A stretch of DNA of 41,006 nt from NCBI GenBank assembly GCA_964450185.1, contig CAYVCL010000017.1:1-41006 (forward strand). The letters are read 5' to 3'. Source of the stretch: RUG11237 sp964450185 (GTDB taxonomy: Bacteria > Bacillota > Clostridia > Lachnospirales > Lachnospiraceae). The translations under genes and the position numbers were made by a program. Of the stretch, positions 31,478 to 40,858 are shown one piece after another (within the stretch, counting starts at the first letter, position 1; every line of letters begins with the position of its first letter). The notes beneath the pieces are model-generated. The model was not told the origin of the DNA. It ran no database searches and saw nothing but the letters and a program-made list of their open reading frames with translations.

Positions 31478-34400
31478 ATGGCAAATGCATTTTTTGAAGT
31501 GTTTCCAAAATTAAAAATTTCTCAGGAATTACAGGACATCTTTGCAGAGGTGGTTGTAACTAAGGTTACGACCACCTCTGCCCGTGATTTTATCCGTGTA
31601 TATATAGAAAGCGAACGTCTGATTGAAAAGAAATACGTTTTTTTAATGGAAGAATCAATCAAAAATCAGTTATTCCGCAGAGGAAATGTAAGAATTAAAA
31701 TATACGAAAGATTCTGCCTTTCCAGTCAGTACACTCCGGAAAATCTGCTGGCGGCTTACAGTGACAGTATTTTAGAGGAATTGAAAGCATACAGCCGTAT
31801 GGAATATCAGCTTTTCAAAAGTGCCACTTATCAGGTGTTAGAAGGCAATATACTGGAGTTTCATGTGGAGGCAACCACCATCACAAGGGAAAAGGTAGAC
31901 GAGCTGGAACGTATTCTGGATAAAGTGATAAATGAGCGTTGCGGGCTTTCGGTGGAAATTCGTATGCAGGTAACAGAGAAAGATATTTCGCTAGCAACCA
32001 AAGAAGATGATATGCGTATTTCCAGAGAAATAGAGCGAATTATCAGCAATTCTGCATTGGGTGGACAGGCAAAGCAGAAGGCGAGGGAAGAAGTGGCGGA
32101 GGTTTCTTCTGCAAATACCAAAGCAGAACAGCCAGAAAAAAAGACAGAAACACCACCAGCCAAAAAGGAATTTGGTGGAGAAAAGAAACCTTTCGTGCGA
32201 AAGGGCGGTTCCTTTGGAGGCTACGGCAAAAAGGACGATGATCCGGATGTAATTTACGGAAGAAATATCTTTGATGAAGAAACGATAGAAATTCGTTCCA
32301 TTGACGGAGAAATCGGAGAAGTAGTGATTCGAGGAAAGGTGTTAGAAGTAATCGAACGCCCGATTCGTAATGAAAAAACAATTCTTTCCTTCAGCATTAC
32401 CGATTTTACCGATACTATTGTGGTGAAAATGTTCTGCCGAAACGAACAGTTAGATGAAATCAAGGCAGGTGTTTCTAAAGGAGCCTTCTTAAAGGTAAAA
32501 GGTGTCACTACCATTGACCGTTTTGACAGTGAACTTACCATTGCATCTGTGGTGGGAATTAAAAAGATTGGCGATTTTACTGTATCCAGAGAGGATAATT
32601 CTTTGGAAAAACGTGTGGAATTGCATTGTCATACCAAGATGAGTGACATGGATGGAGTTTCCGATGTAAAGGATATTATCAAACGTGCCATGAAATGGGG
32701 ACATAAGGCAATCGCAATTACCGACCACGGTGTGGTGCAGGCTTTCCCGGAAGCAAACCACGCAGTGCCTCGGGACAGTGATTTTAAAGTAATCTATGGG
32801 GTGGAAGCCTATTTGGTAGATGATTTAAAGGAAATCGTAGAACATTCTAAAAATCAGGATTTGCATGGCAAATTTGTAGTATTTGATTTGGAAACCACCG
32901 GTTTTTCACCAGAGAAAAACAAAATTATCGAAATTGGTGCAGTTATGGTGGAAAATGGAATTATTACAGAGCGTTTTAGTTCCTTTGTAAACCCGAAAGA
33001 GCCAATCCCATTTAAAATAGAAAAACTGACAGGTATCAGTGACAATATGGTAATCGATGCTCAGGAAATTCACGAGGTACTGCCAAAGTTTCTGGAATTT
33101 TGTGGTGACGCGGTATTAGTTGCCCACAATGCTGCTTTTGATATGAGTTTTATTAAGAAAAACTGCGAAAATTTAGGAATAGAACGAGAATTTACCAGTA
33201 TGGATACGGTGGCACTGGCAAGAATGTTGTTGCCGGCACTGAATAAGCACACACTGGATGCGGTGGCAAAGGTGCTGGGAGTATCTTTGGAAAACCACCA
33301 TAGGGCAGTGGATGATGCAGAGGCGACAGCACATATTTTCACAAAGTTTATTCCTATGTTAGAAGAACGAGATGTAAAGAGTCTGGATGATATCAATAAA
33401 ATTTCCATTCTCTCCGAGAAGAAAGTGAAAAAGCTTCCGTATTATCATGCGATTATTTTGGCGCAAAATGAAGTGGGACGTGTGAATTTATACCGTTTGA
33501 TTTCCTACTCTCATTTGAATTACTTTAACAGAAAACCAAGAATTCCAAAATCTGTCTATATGAAATATTCCGAAGGTCTGCTCATTGGTTCTGCCTGTGA
33601 AGCAGGAGAATTATATCAGGCAATTTTGGCAGGAAGGCCTCAGGAAGAAATTACAAGACTGGTGGAATTTTATGATTATTTGGAAATTCAGCCCTTAGGA
33701 AACAACATGTTTATGCTGGAAAGTGATAAATCTCCGGTAGATTCCGTGGAGGAATTAATAGAAATCAATAAAAGAATTGTAAAACTTGGTGAAGAATTTA
33801 ACAAACTTGTAGTAGCCACATGTGATGTGCATTTCCTTGATCCGGAGGATGAAGTATACCGACGCATTATAATGGCGGGAAATGGATTTAAGGATGCGGA
33901 CAATCAGGCACCGTTGTTTTTGCGAACTACAGAAGAAATGTTAAATGAATTTATGTACCTTGGGGAAGAAAAGGCAAAAGAGGTTGTTATTACCAACACC
34001 AATAAAATTGCTGATATGATAGAAAAGATTTCTCCGGTACGTCCGGATAAATGTCCTCCGGTCATTCCGGATTCAGATAAGATGCTTCGTAATATCTGTT
34101 ATGATAAAGCCACAGAGATTTACGGTGAAAATCTGCCGGAAATTGTAAAAGAACGTTTGGAGAGAGAATTGAATTCCATTATCAGCAATGGATTTGCCGT
34201 GATGTACATTATTGCCCAGAAGTTGGTGTGGAAGTCAAATGAAGACGGCTATCTGGTAGGTTCCCGTGGTTCGGTAGGTTCTTCCTTTGTAGCAACCATG
34301 TCCGGTATTACAGAGGTTAACCCTTTACCGCCACATTATATTTGTAAAAAATGTCATTTCAGTGATTTTGATTCAGAAGAGGTAAAGAAGTATGCGGGAG

Positions 34401-35947
34401 CGGCGGGATGTGATATGCCCGATAGAAATTGTCCGGTCTGTGGCGAGCCATTAATCAAAGAAGGATTTGATATACCATTCGAAACATTCTTAGGATTTAA
34501 GGGAAACAAAGAACCGGATATTGACCTTAACTTTTCCGGAGATTATCAGGGAAAGGCACACCGTTATACCGAAGTTATCTTTGGAGAAGGACAAACATTC
34601 CGTGCCGGAACCATTGGTACGCTGGCGGATAAAACCGCGTTCGGTTATGTGAAAAACTATTACGAGGAACGTGGTCAGAGAAAGCGAAATTGTGAAATAT
34701 CAAGAATCGTGGAAGGATGTACCGGAATTCGAAGAACCACCGGACAGCATCCGGGTGGTATCATCGTATTGCCTTTGGGAGAAGAAATTTATTCTTTCAC
34801 TCCGGTACAGCATCCGGCAAACGATATGACAACGGATATTATTACAACACACTTTGATTACCATTCCATTGACCATAACCTGTTAAAACTTGATATACTG
34901 GGACACGACGATCCCACCATGATTCGAATGCTTGAGGATTTGACTGGAATTGATGCAAAGAAAATTCCACTGGATAATCCGGATGTAATGTCCTTGTTTC
35001 AAAGTACAAAGGCATTGAATATTCAACCGGAAGATATCGGCGGTTGTCCACTAGGCTCTTTAGGAATACCGGAATTTGGTACGGATTTCGTTATACAGAT
35101 GCTTGTGGATACCAAACCAAAAAGCTTTTCGGACTTGGTACGTATTTCAGGGCTTTCCCATGGAACTGACGTGTGGCTGGGAAATGCCCAGACATTAATT
35201 GAGGAAGGGAAAGCGACGATTTCTACCGCAATTTGTACCCGTGATGATATTATGACTTATTTGATTTATCAGGGGGTAGAAAGTGAATTGTCCTTTACCA
35301 TTATGGAAAGTGTTCGTAAGGGAAAAGGCTTGAAACCGGAATGGGAAGAAGCTATGACGGAAAATGGTGTACCGGACTGGTACATCTGGTCCTGTAAAAA
35401 AATTAAATACATGTTCCCGAAGGCTCATGCGGTGGCGTATGTTACCATGGCATGGAGAATTGCGTATTGTAAGATTTTCTATCCATTGGCATATTATGCG
35501 GCATTCTTTAGTATTCGTGCCACTGCTTTCAGCTACGAATTAATGTGTCAGGGAAAGGAAAAACTGAATTACTTTATTGAAGATTATAATAAACGCAAAG
35601 ATACCTTGTCAAAGAAGGAACAGGATACCTTAAAAGACATGAAAATCGTACAGGAAATGTACGCAAGAGGCATAGAGTTTCATCCGATGGATATTTACAC
35701 GGCAAAAGCACGTGTATTCCAGATAATCGATGGAAAATTAATGCCTGCTCTAAGTACCATTGAAGGTTTGGGCGATAAGGCTGCGGATGCAGTAGAAGAA
35801 GCAGCAAAACAGGGTAAATTCTTGTCAAAAGATGATTTTAGACAGCGTACCAAGGTCAGCAAAACCGTAATTGATTTAATGTCTGACCTGAGTATTCTTG
35901 ATAATCTTCCGGAAAGCAATCAGCTTTCCTTATTTGATGTGATTTAA
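31478..35947 (+). CDS. polC: DNA polymerase III PolC-type alpha subunit
   Basis: 1489 residues, near the 1437 of Bacillus PolC. Domains in order: an N-terminal region (1-200), a charged linker, an OB fold (about 280-350), a first PHP segment (VELHCHTKMSDMDGVSD, about 378), an inserted DEDD 3'-5' exonuclease (FDLETTGFS, about 467), the rest of PHP, a zinc finger (Cys motifs about 955-990: CKKC...CPVCG), then the polymerase core with catalytic Asp in EPDIDLNFSGDYQ (about 1010). It is the replicative polymerase of low-GC Gram-positives. The 3' end overlaps the convergent M20 gene by 18 nt. Confidence 0.98.
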   Translation: MANAFFEVFPKLKISQELQDIFAEVVVTKVTTTSARDFIRVYIESERLIEKKYVFLMEESIKNQLFRRGNVRIKIYERFCLSSQYTPENLLAAYSDSILEELKAYSRMEYQLFKSATYQVLEGNILEFHVEATTITREKVDELERILDKVINERCGLSVEIRMQVTEKDISLATKEDDMRISREIERIISNSALGGQAKQKAREEVAEVSSANTKAEQPEKKTETPPAKKEFGGEKKPFVRKGGSFGGYGKKDDDPDVIYGRNIFDEETIEIRSIDGEIGEVVIRGKVLEVIERPIRNEKTILSFSITDFTDTIVVKMFCRNEQLDEIKAGVSKGAFLKVKGVTTIDRFDSELTIASVVGIKKIGDFTVSREDNSLEKRVELHCHTKMSDMDGVSDVKDIIKRAMKWGHKAIAITDHGVVQAFPEANHAVPRDSDFKVIYGVEAYLVDDLKEIVEHSKNQDLHGKFVVFDLETTGFSPEKNKIIEIGAVMVENGIITERFSSFVNPKEPIPFKIEKLTGISDNMVIDAQEIHEVLPKFLEFCGDAVLVAHNAAFDMSFIKKNCENLGIEREFTSMDTVALARMLLPALNKHTLDAVAKVLGVSLENHHRAVDDAEATAHIFTKFIPMLEERDVKSLDDINKISILSEKKVKKLPYYHAIILAQNEVGRVNLYRLISYSHLNYFNRKPRIPKSVYMKYSEGLLIGSACEAGELYQAILAGRPQEEITRLVEFYDYLEIQPLGNNMFMLESDKSPVDSVEELIEINKRIVKLGEEFNKLVVATCDVHFLDPEDEVYRRIIMAGNGFKDADNQAPLFLRTTEEMLNEFMYLGEEKAKEVVITNTNKIADMIEKISPVRPDKCPPVIPDSDKMLRNICYDKATEIYGENLPEIVKERLERELNSIISNGFAVMYIIAQKLVWKSNEDGYLVGSRGSVGSSFVATMSGITEVNPLPPHYICKKCHFSDFDSEEVKKYAGAAGCDMPDRNCPVCGEPLIKEGFDIPFETFLGFKGNKEPDIDLNFSGDYQGKAHRYTEVIFGEGQTFRAGTIGTLADKTAFGYVKNYYEERGQRKRNCEISRIVEGCTGIRRTTGQHPGGIIVLPLGEEIYSFTPVQHPANDMTTDIITTHFDYHSIDHNLLKLDILGHDDPTMIRMLEDLTGIDAKKIPLDNPDVMSLFQSTKALNIQPEDIGGCPLGSLGIPEFGTDFVIQMLVDTKPKSFSDLVRISGLSHGTDVWLGNAQTLIEEGKATISTAICTRDDIMTYLIYQGVESELSFTIMESVRKGKGLKPEWEEAMTENGVPDWYIWSCKKIKYMFPKAHAVAYVTMAWRIAYCKIFYPLAYYAAFFSIRATAFSYELMCQGKEKLNYFIEDYNKRKDTLSKKEQDTLKDMKIVQEMYARGIEFHPMDIYTAKARVFQIIDGKLMPALSTIEGLGDKAADAVEEAAKQGKFLSKDDFRQRTKVSKTVIDLMSDLSILDNLPESNQLSLFDVI

Positions 35948-37120
35948 ATAAGATAAGGCACTCATGGCATAGATGCCGGCACCGATAGACAAGGTGTCGG
36001 TGTCTATTTTAAATTTAGGGCTGTGGAGAGGATAAATAGTATCTTTTTCTTCGCTGTAATTGCCTAACCAGAAAAAATAGGCTGGTGCATAGTCTGCGAA
36101 GGTGCTGAAATCATCTCCCGCAGTAGAAGGTGTTGGTTCTATATAAGGAATGGACAAGGCATCGGCAGCTTTTATTGCATAAGGATACAAATTTTCATCA
36201 TTGATAACAGCACTGTGTAGTGAAACGTAATCAATCTGTGCCGGCACCTGATAGGCAGCGGCAATCTGAGTTACAATTTCTTTGAAACGGCGCTCAATCA
36301 GCTGCTCCATTTCTTTGCTGTAGCAGCGGCAGGTTCCTGCCATTTCCACCACTTCTGGATTTACATTAAAGGTCAGTCCGTCCCCGGCGTGAATACTGCA
36401 TACAGAAACTACACTTGCCTGGGTAGGTGGAACGTTACGGCTGGTAATGGTCTGCAGTCCTTGAATAATAGCAGAAGCTGCAACGATGCTGTCAATATTG
36501 GACTCGGGAATCGCTCCGTGTCCGCCTTTACCGGTAAGGGTGATTTTGAATTTGTGTACGGCAGCCATAATTCCGCCGGTTTTTAAGCCAAGGAAGCCAC
36601 TTTTTACAGTTGGCGCATTGTGCAAACCGAAGATGGCATCCACGTGTGGTGCATCCATACAGCCTTTCTTAGCAAAATATTCAGCACCGCCTGCGCCTTC
36701 CTCTGCCGGCTGGAAAATAAATTTGATGGTTCCACAAAAACAGTCAGTCATCTGGCTTAGAATCCGGGCGGCACCCAGCAGACAGGCAATATGACCGTCG
36801 TGACCGCAGGTATGAGAAATACCGTCAGTAAGAGATGGCGTAGGGCAACTGCTTTGCTCTTGGATGGGAAGTCCGTCAATATCTGCCCGTAAAGCCACAC
36901 ATGGACCGTCCCCGGTACCGTGAAGAAGTCCAACCACTCCCACAGAACTGTCCATATCTATAAGTTCAATTCCCAAACGAGTAAGCTCATTTTTGATGTA
37001 GGTTGTGGTGCCAAATTCCTGAAAGCTTAGTTCCGGATGCTGGTGCAGATAAGTGTAATGTTTTAACAGCTCCTGTTCTATGGCGTTCATTTTCTCTTTT
37101 ACAGTCAAAGCGCAATTCAT
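35930..37120 (-). CDS. M20 family amidohydrolase (N-acyl amino acid or hippurate hydrolase type)
   Basis: 396 residues. Start at 37120 with AGGAGG 9 nt upstream. Two-domain metallopeptidase: HQHPELSFQEFGT, VALRADIDGLPI, HTCGHDGHIACLLGAA (metal His/Asp with the family Cys), FQPAEEGAGGAEYF (catalytic and metal Glu), GLHN, a dimerisation domain (KGGHGAIPE) and a late AGDDFSTFAD. It cleaves the N-acyl group from amino acids or similar amides. The exact substrate cannot be read from sequence. It is divergently arranged with a TetR regulator. Confidence 0.92.
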   Translation of the reverse strand: MNCALTVKEKMNAIEQELLKHYTYLHQHPELSFQEFGTTTYIKNELTRLGIELIDMDSSVGVVGLLHGTGDGPCVALRADIDGLPIQEQSSCPTPSLTDGISHTCGHDGHIACLLGAARILSQMTDCFCGTIKFIFQPAEEGAGGAEYFAKKGCMDAPHVDAIFGLHNAPTVKSGFLGLKTGGIMAAVHKFKITLTGKGGHGAIPESNIDSIVAASAIIQGLQTITSRNVPPTQASVVSVCSIHAGDGLTFNVNPEVVEMAGTCRCYSKEMEQLIERRFKEIVTQIAAAYQVPAQIDYVSLHSAVINDENLYPYAIKAADALSIPYIEPTPSTAGDDFSTFADYAPAYFFWLGNYSEEKDTIYPLHSPKFKIDTDTLSIGAGIYAMSALSYLNHIK

Positions 37121-37176
37121 AAGTGAAATCCTCCTGAAAATTCAATAGAAATGTAGAAAAAATTTTTCAAACAATG

Positions 37177-37191
37177 TAATATAGTATATTA
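37177..37191. promoter_or_regulatory. Candidate TetR operator, perfect palindrome
   Basis: TAATATA-G-TATATTA is a perfect 7-1-7 palindrome in the 96-nt space between the divergent amidohydrolase and TetR genes. It overlaps a likely -10 region (TATTAT 37187-37192, with TTTTCA 17 nt upstream) of the TetR gene. Because it is purely A/T it could be chance. Confidence 0.5.
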
Positions 37192-37216
37192 TAGCACAAA
37201 GCAAAGGGATGAAAAG

Positions 37217-37777
37217 ATGAATTTAAGGGAACAGATAATCAATACAACCATAGATTTGTTTAATGAAAAAGGATATAAATTTCGTTTGGATGATATTGCG
37301 GAACAATTATATATCAGTAAGAAAACAATTTATACCCAGTTTCGTGATAAAGAAACGTTATTTTTGGAAATGGTTCGCTATTGTGGCAGTGAGGCGGCAA
37401 GTATGCAGAGGTCAATACTGGAAAATAAACAAGAAAGTCATGCGGAAAAGGTAAGACAGTTATTGATGGTGTGGCCTGAATATTACCGCAGGTTAAAGGA
37501 ACAGAAGGTATGGGCTTTGAAAGCAGAAAACCCGAAAATTGCGAGAGCTTTAAAAGAATACTATGATGGCGAATGGGAATTGATTGAAGATACATTGAAA
37601 GAAGCTATGATTCGAGGTGAAGTTATAAATGTTCCCGGTCGGTTGCTTCGAACCATGCTGGAAGCCAGTTTAGAAAGGAGTGTTACTGAGGCTGCCCAGT
37701 CAGAGGACGAAGCAAAGAACGAGAATATAAGAAAAGATATTGTCCGAATCTTAATGAACGGAATAGAAATCATGTAA
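37217..37777 (+). CDS. TetR family transcriptional regulator
   Basis: 186 residues. The N-terminal DNA-binding domain has the family pattern NTTIDLFNEKGYKF and the helix-turn-helix DDIAEQLYISKKTIYTQFRDKETLF (about residues 24-47). The helical C-terminal part (50-186) is the ligand and dimer domain and has no recognised specificity. TetR proteins usually repress themselves and a divergent gene, so the M20 amidohydrolase is the obvious candidate target. Confidence 0.93.
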   Translation: MNLREQIINTTIDLFNEKGYKFRLDDIAEQLYISKKTIYTQFRDKETLFLEMVRYCGSEAASMQRSILENKQESHAEKVRQLLMVWPEYYRRLKEQKVWALKAENPKIARALKEYYDGEWELIEDTLKEAMIRGEVINVPGRLLRTMLEASLERSVTEAAQSEDEAKNENIRKDIVRILMNGIEIM

Positions 37778-37786
37778 ATAACAAGA

Positions 37787-38539
37787 TTACATATCTAACA
37801 TTTGTGCCAAAGCCAAAGACGGCAGTTTGGAATTTTCGTATAAACTGTAAAGCGAATCGGACTGCTGTGTCTGCTCTTTGGCATTTTCATTTTCTTCGGA
37901 TTCGGAAGAAATAATTTTCTCAAATAAGAGAAGAAATTCCAAATAATCTTCATAAGAAAAAGAAAAAGCTTCTGTGGTAGCGGTATCAGAGGATGTCTGT
38001 CCCACTACCTGAGGAGTAGTAGCTGTCTGGCTGGAAGAAGCAAGGGTTACATTTGGAACTTCCACACCCTGATTCATATAATTTGTTACTTTAACTACAT
38101 AATCCTGTGTTTCTTTAAAAGGTGGAATACCACCGTATTTTGCCACATTGTTGCTTCCGGCATTGTAGGCTGCCAGTGCATAAGATACATTGCCGTCATA
38201 CTTGTCCAAAAGTTCTGCAATATATTTGGCACCACCCATAATATTTTGTTCTGCATCAAAGGAATTGGTTACCCCTAAAGAAGCAGCAGTAGCAGGCATA
38301 AGCTGCATAATTCCCTGAGCACCGCATTTAGAAACTGCATTGGCATCAAAGTTGGATTCCTGTTTTCCGATCGCTTTTAGCAAATTCACAGGAACCTGAT
38401 AAGTATCGGCTGCTTTTTGAAAAATGCTGTCCAAAGACTGACTTTCTCCAAGGTAAGAAGAAAAGTCAGAAACTGTATTGGAAGCTTGAACAGCGGTAGC
38501 AGTGGTATCGCTGGTAATTGCATTTACTCCATAAATCAT
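37787..38539 (-). CDS. Lytic transglycosylase domain protein without signal peptide
   Basis: 250 residues. The SLT/LysM-type goose-lysozyme fold spans about 40-150: GKQESNFDANAVS with the catalytic Glu 61, GAQGIMQLMPATA, and AYNAGSNNVAKYGG with FKETQDYVVKV. The N-terminus (MIYGVNAITSDTTATAV) has no hydrophobic stretch, so ordinary Sec export is not supported. The C-terminal 90 residues are Ser/Thr- and then Glu-rich. Similar signal-less forms are associated with flagellar or other non-Sec export; with a chemoreceptor nearby, a flagellar role is possible but inferred. Start at 38539 with AGGGGG upstream. It is convergent with the TetR gene, 9 nt apart. Confidence 0.88.
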   Translation of the reverse strand: MIYGVNAITSDTTATAVQASNTVSDFSSYLGESQSLDSIFQKAADTYQVPVNLLKAIGKQESNFDANAVSKCGAQGIMQLMPATAASLGVTNSFDAEQNIMGGAKYIAELLDKYDGNVSYALAAYNAGSNNVAKYGGIPPFKETQDYVVKVTNYMNQGVEVPNVTLASSSQTATTPQVVGQTSSDTATTEAFSFSYEDYLEFLLLFEKIISSESEENENAKEQTQQSDSLYSLYENSKLPSLALAQMLDM

Positions 38540-38628
38540 AATGTTCCCCCTGATTATTTATTATATAGTATAGTTTTCGAATTACTTCATTTAGTATACC
38601 ATAAGAAAAAAGTGCTTACAACTATTTA

Positions 38629-38657
38629 TTGCACCGCCATTTTAAGTGTGTTAAAAT
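38629..38657 (+). promoter_or_regulatory. Promoter of aroD-aroK
   Basis: TTGCAC (38629-38634), a 17-nt spacer and TAAAAT (38652-38657), 33 nt before the aroD start. Confidence 0.65.
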
Positions 38658-38690
38658 CTTGAAAGATAGAGTAAAGAAAAGAGGATGATT

Positions 38691-39455
38691 ATGATAGAGG
38701 CAGTGAAAGTAAAGCAGTTGGTTATCGGAGAAGGAATACCGAAAATCTGTGTTCCCATTGTAGCCTGTGATGAACAAAGCATACTGGCAGAAGCAGAAAA
38801 AGCAGAACAGTCTATGGCAGATATGGTAGAGTGGAGAGCGGATTTTTGGGAGTTTTGTAAAGATTCCGAAAAACAAGGACAGCTTCTGGAAAAATTACAG
38901 CAGGTTCTGAAAACAAAACCATTGCTGTTTACCATTCGAACCCAAGGCGAGGGTGGCGAATTTACAGGAACGGTGGAAGAATACGAAGCATTAGTGGAAA
39001 GTGCTTCCAAAACCGCAGATTTGGTGGACGTCGAAGTGTTTATGGAGGGACTTTCAGCAGAAAAATTGATAGAGAAATGTCAAAAAAATTCCAACAAGGT
39101 AGTTGCATCTAACCACGAATTTCATAAAACACCGAAGCAGGAAGAAATCGTAAAGCGTTTACAGCAGATGCAGGAAATGGGTGCAGATATTTTAAAAATC
39201 GCTGTGATGCCGGAAAATACAAAGGATGTATTGACACTTCTTTCAGCAACAGAAGAAATGGTGAGCGAATATGCCAAAAGACCGGTGGTTACTATGTCTA
39301 TGGCAGGTTTGGGTGCGGTCAGCCGTATTTCGGGTGAAATTTTCGGCTCAGCCATAACCTTTGGAAGTATGGAAAAGGCATCTGCACCGGGGCAGTTGGA
39401 ATTGGTAGATTTAAGAAACGTATTAGAAATTATGCATAACAGTAAGGAGAAATAA
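38691..39455 (+). CDS. aroD: 3-dehydroquinate dehydratase, type I
   Basis: 254 residues. The ATG at 38691 has AAGAGG (38679-38684) 6 nt upstream; an ATG two codons earlier overlaps that site. Type I motifs: EWRADFWE, FTIRTQGEGGEF, SNHEFHKTP (catalytic His), DILKIAVMP with the Schiff-base Lys, and TMSMAGLGAVSRISGEIFGSAITFG. It dehydrates 3-dehydroquinate to 3-dehydroshikimate. It is co-transcribed with aroK after 1 nt. Confidence 0.95.
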   Translation: MIEAVKVKQLVIGEGIPKICVPIVACDEQSILAEAEKAEQSMADMVEWRADFWEFCKDSEKQGQLLEKLQQVLKTKPLLFTIRTQGEGGEFTGTVEEYEALVESASKTADLVDVEVFMEGLSAEKLIEKCQKNSNKVVASNHEFHKTPKQEEIVKRLQQMQEMGADILKIAVMPENTKDVLTLLSATEEMVSEYAKRPVVTMSMAGLGAVSRISGEIFGSAITFGSMEKASAPGQLELVDLRNVLEIMHNSKEK

Positions 39456-39456
39456 C

Positions 39457-39975
39457 ATGGCAGGAATTGATTTTAATCTTATGTTAATTGGGTTTATGGG
39501 AACCGGAAAGTCAACCATAGCAGCAAAATTAAAAGAAGCATTGAAAGTGGAACAAATTGAAATGGATGCATTAATTGCAGAAGAAGCAGGCATGAGCATA
39601 CCGGATATTTTTGAAAAATTCGGAGAAGCTCATTTTAGAGATTTGGAAACAGAAATGCTTCGCAAGTTCAAAGAAAAGAAGCCGGTAGTGGTATCTTGTG
39701 GCGGAGGTGCAGTGCTTCGTGATGAAAACATTGAAATTATGAAGGGACAGGGAAAAATTATTCTGCTGACAGCCACACCAGAAACCATTTACGAGAGAGT
39801 GAAAGACAGCAATGACCGTCCGGTATTAAATGGAAATATGAACGTAGCATATATTAGCGAGCTGATGGAGAAAAGAAGAGCGCGCTATGAAATGGCAGCG
39901 GATATTGTGATTACTACAGATGGTAAGAGTGCAGATGAAATTTGTAATGAAATTTTAGAAGCAGTAAATGTATAA
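39457..39975 (+). CDS. aroK: Shikimate kinase
   Basis: 172 residues. P-loop GFMGTGKST (12-20), the substrate-binding segment MDALIAEEAGMSIPDIFEKFGEAHFRDLE, SCGGGAVLRDEN (Walker B-like shikimate site) and the lid region with RPVL and KRRARYEMAAD. It phosphorylates shikimate. The start has AAGGAG 7 nt upstream, inside the aroD stop region. No clear terminator follows. Confidence 0.96.
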   Translation: MAGIDFNLMLIGFMGTGKSTIAAKLKEALKVEQIEMDALIAEEAGMSIPDIFEKFGEAHFRDLETEMLRKFKEKKPVVVSCGGGAVLRDENIEIMKGQGKIILLTATPETIYERVKDSNDRPVLNGNMNVAYISELMEKRRARYEMAADIVITTDGKSADEICNEILEAVNV

Positions 39976-40102
39976 TATGACGAAAAATATTAAAAAAGTA
40001 TAAAAGATGTTTTTTCCTGTGAAAAATATGGTATCATAACAACATCATTGCAAAGTTCCGCACAATCGTGCAAAATTTCCCGAAACATAAGGAGGAAATT
40101 TT

Positions 40103-40858
40103 ATGGAATATGAAAAGTTTGTAGATACTATGCGAAGAAAGGTGGAAGCGTTAAGTGATGCTGGAACCAAGGTAGTCATTATAGAAGTTTGTAAGAATAA
40201 TGGCGTGAAAAAGAAGGGGTTAATGGTGAAGGCAAAGAACTGTAATATGGCACCTACAGTGTATCTGGAAGAATTTTACACAGAATACAAACGAGGAAAG
40301 ACCTTAGAAGAAATTGCAGAAGCCGTAGTGAAAGTTTATCGTGACAATGATGCTTTTATCAATTTTCATGTGGAGGATTTTAAAGATTTCAAACAGATGA
40401 AATCACGGCTTGTATTTCGAATTGTAAATTATGAAAAGAACGCAGAAATCTTAAGGGACAGTCCGTATATTACATTCCTGGATTTGGCAGTTGTGCCATA
40501 CATATCTTTTCCGGTGGATGGGAATAATTGCGGCTCCATATTGGTAAAGAATGAACATTTGATGCTTTGGGGAATTACGGCAGAAACAGCTATGAAAATT
40601 GCGGCGGAAAATACACCGAAATTACTGCAGCCTCAAATACGTAAGATGGAAGATACCATACGTCAGCTGATAAACGCAGGCGTAGGAGAGGATAGGATGG
40701 AATATGAGAATCTGTTGGAGGAGATGGAAGAAAATGACCATAAAGTACCGATGTATGTGCTGACAAATCCGAAAAATTTGTATGGGGCATCCTGCATGCT
40801 ATACGATGGTGTGATTGAAATGTTTTGTAAATTGCAAGAAGAATTTTTACATTTTTGA
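40103..40858 (+). CDS. DUF5688-type protein, C-terminally truncated
   Basis: 251 residues. The sequence resembles DUF5688 proteins, common and multicopy in Lachnospiraceae and of unknown function (VYLEEFYTEYKRGKTLEEIAE, RLVFRIVNYEKN, FLDLAVVPYI, MYVLTNPKNLYGASCMLYDGV). Intact members continue for tens of residues past a FYILPSS-like motif. Here the frame ends EEFLHF. Removing one T from the T5 run at 40844-40848 restores EEFYIF, but a stop follows four codons later, so both a frameshift and loss of the end are suggested. GGAGG precedes the ATG; no TM or signal peptide is present. Confidence 0.7.
   Translation: MEYEKFVDTMRRKVEALSDAGTKVVIIEVCKNNGVKKKGLMVKAKNCNMAPTVYLEEFYTEYKRGKTLEEIAEAVVKVYRDNDAFINFHVEDFKDFKQMKSRLVFRIVNYEKNAEILRDSPYITFLDLAVVPYISFPVDGNNCGSILVKNEHLMLWGITAETAMKIAAENTPKLLQPQIRKMEDTIRQLINAGVGEDRMEYENLLEEMEENDHKVPMYVLTNPKNLYGASCMLYDGVIEMFCKLQEEFLHF

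Noticed and set aside
35976..36000. 8-bp stem 29 nt after the polC stop, considered as its terminator
   Set aside because: It is inside the amidohydrolase coding sequence and lacks a direct T tract; probably chance.
37766..37795. ATGTAA...TTACAT inverted repeat between the TetR and transglycosylase genes, considered as a shared terminator
   Set aside because: Only 6 bp, no T tract, AT-only; not supportable.
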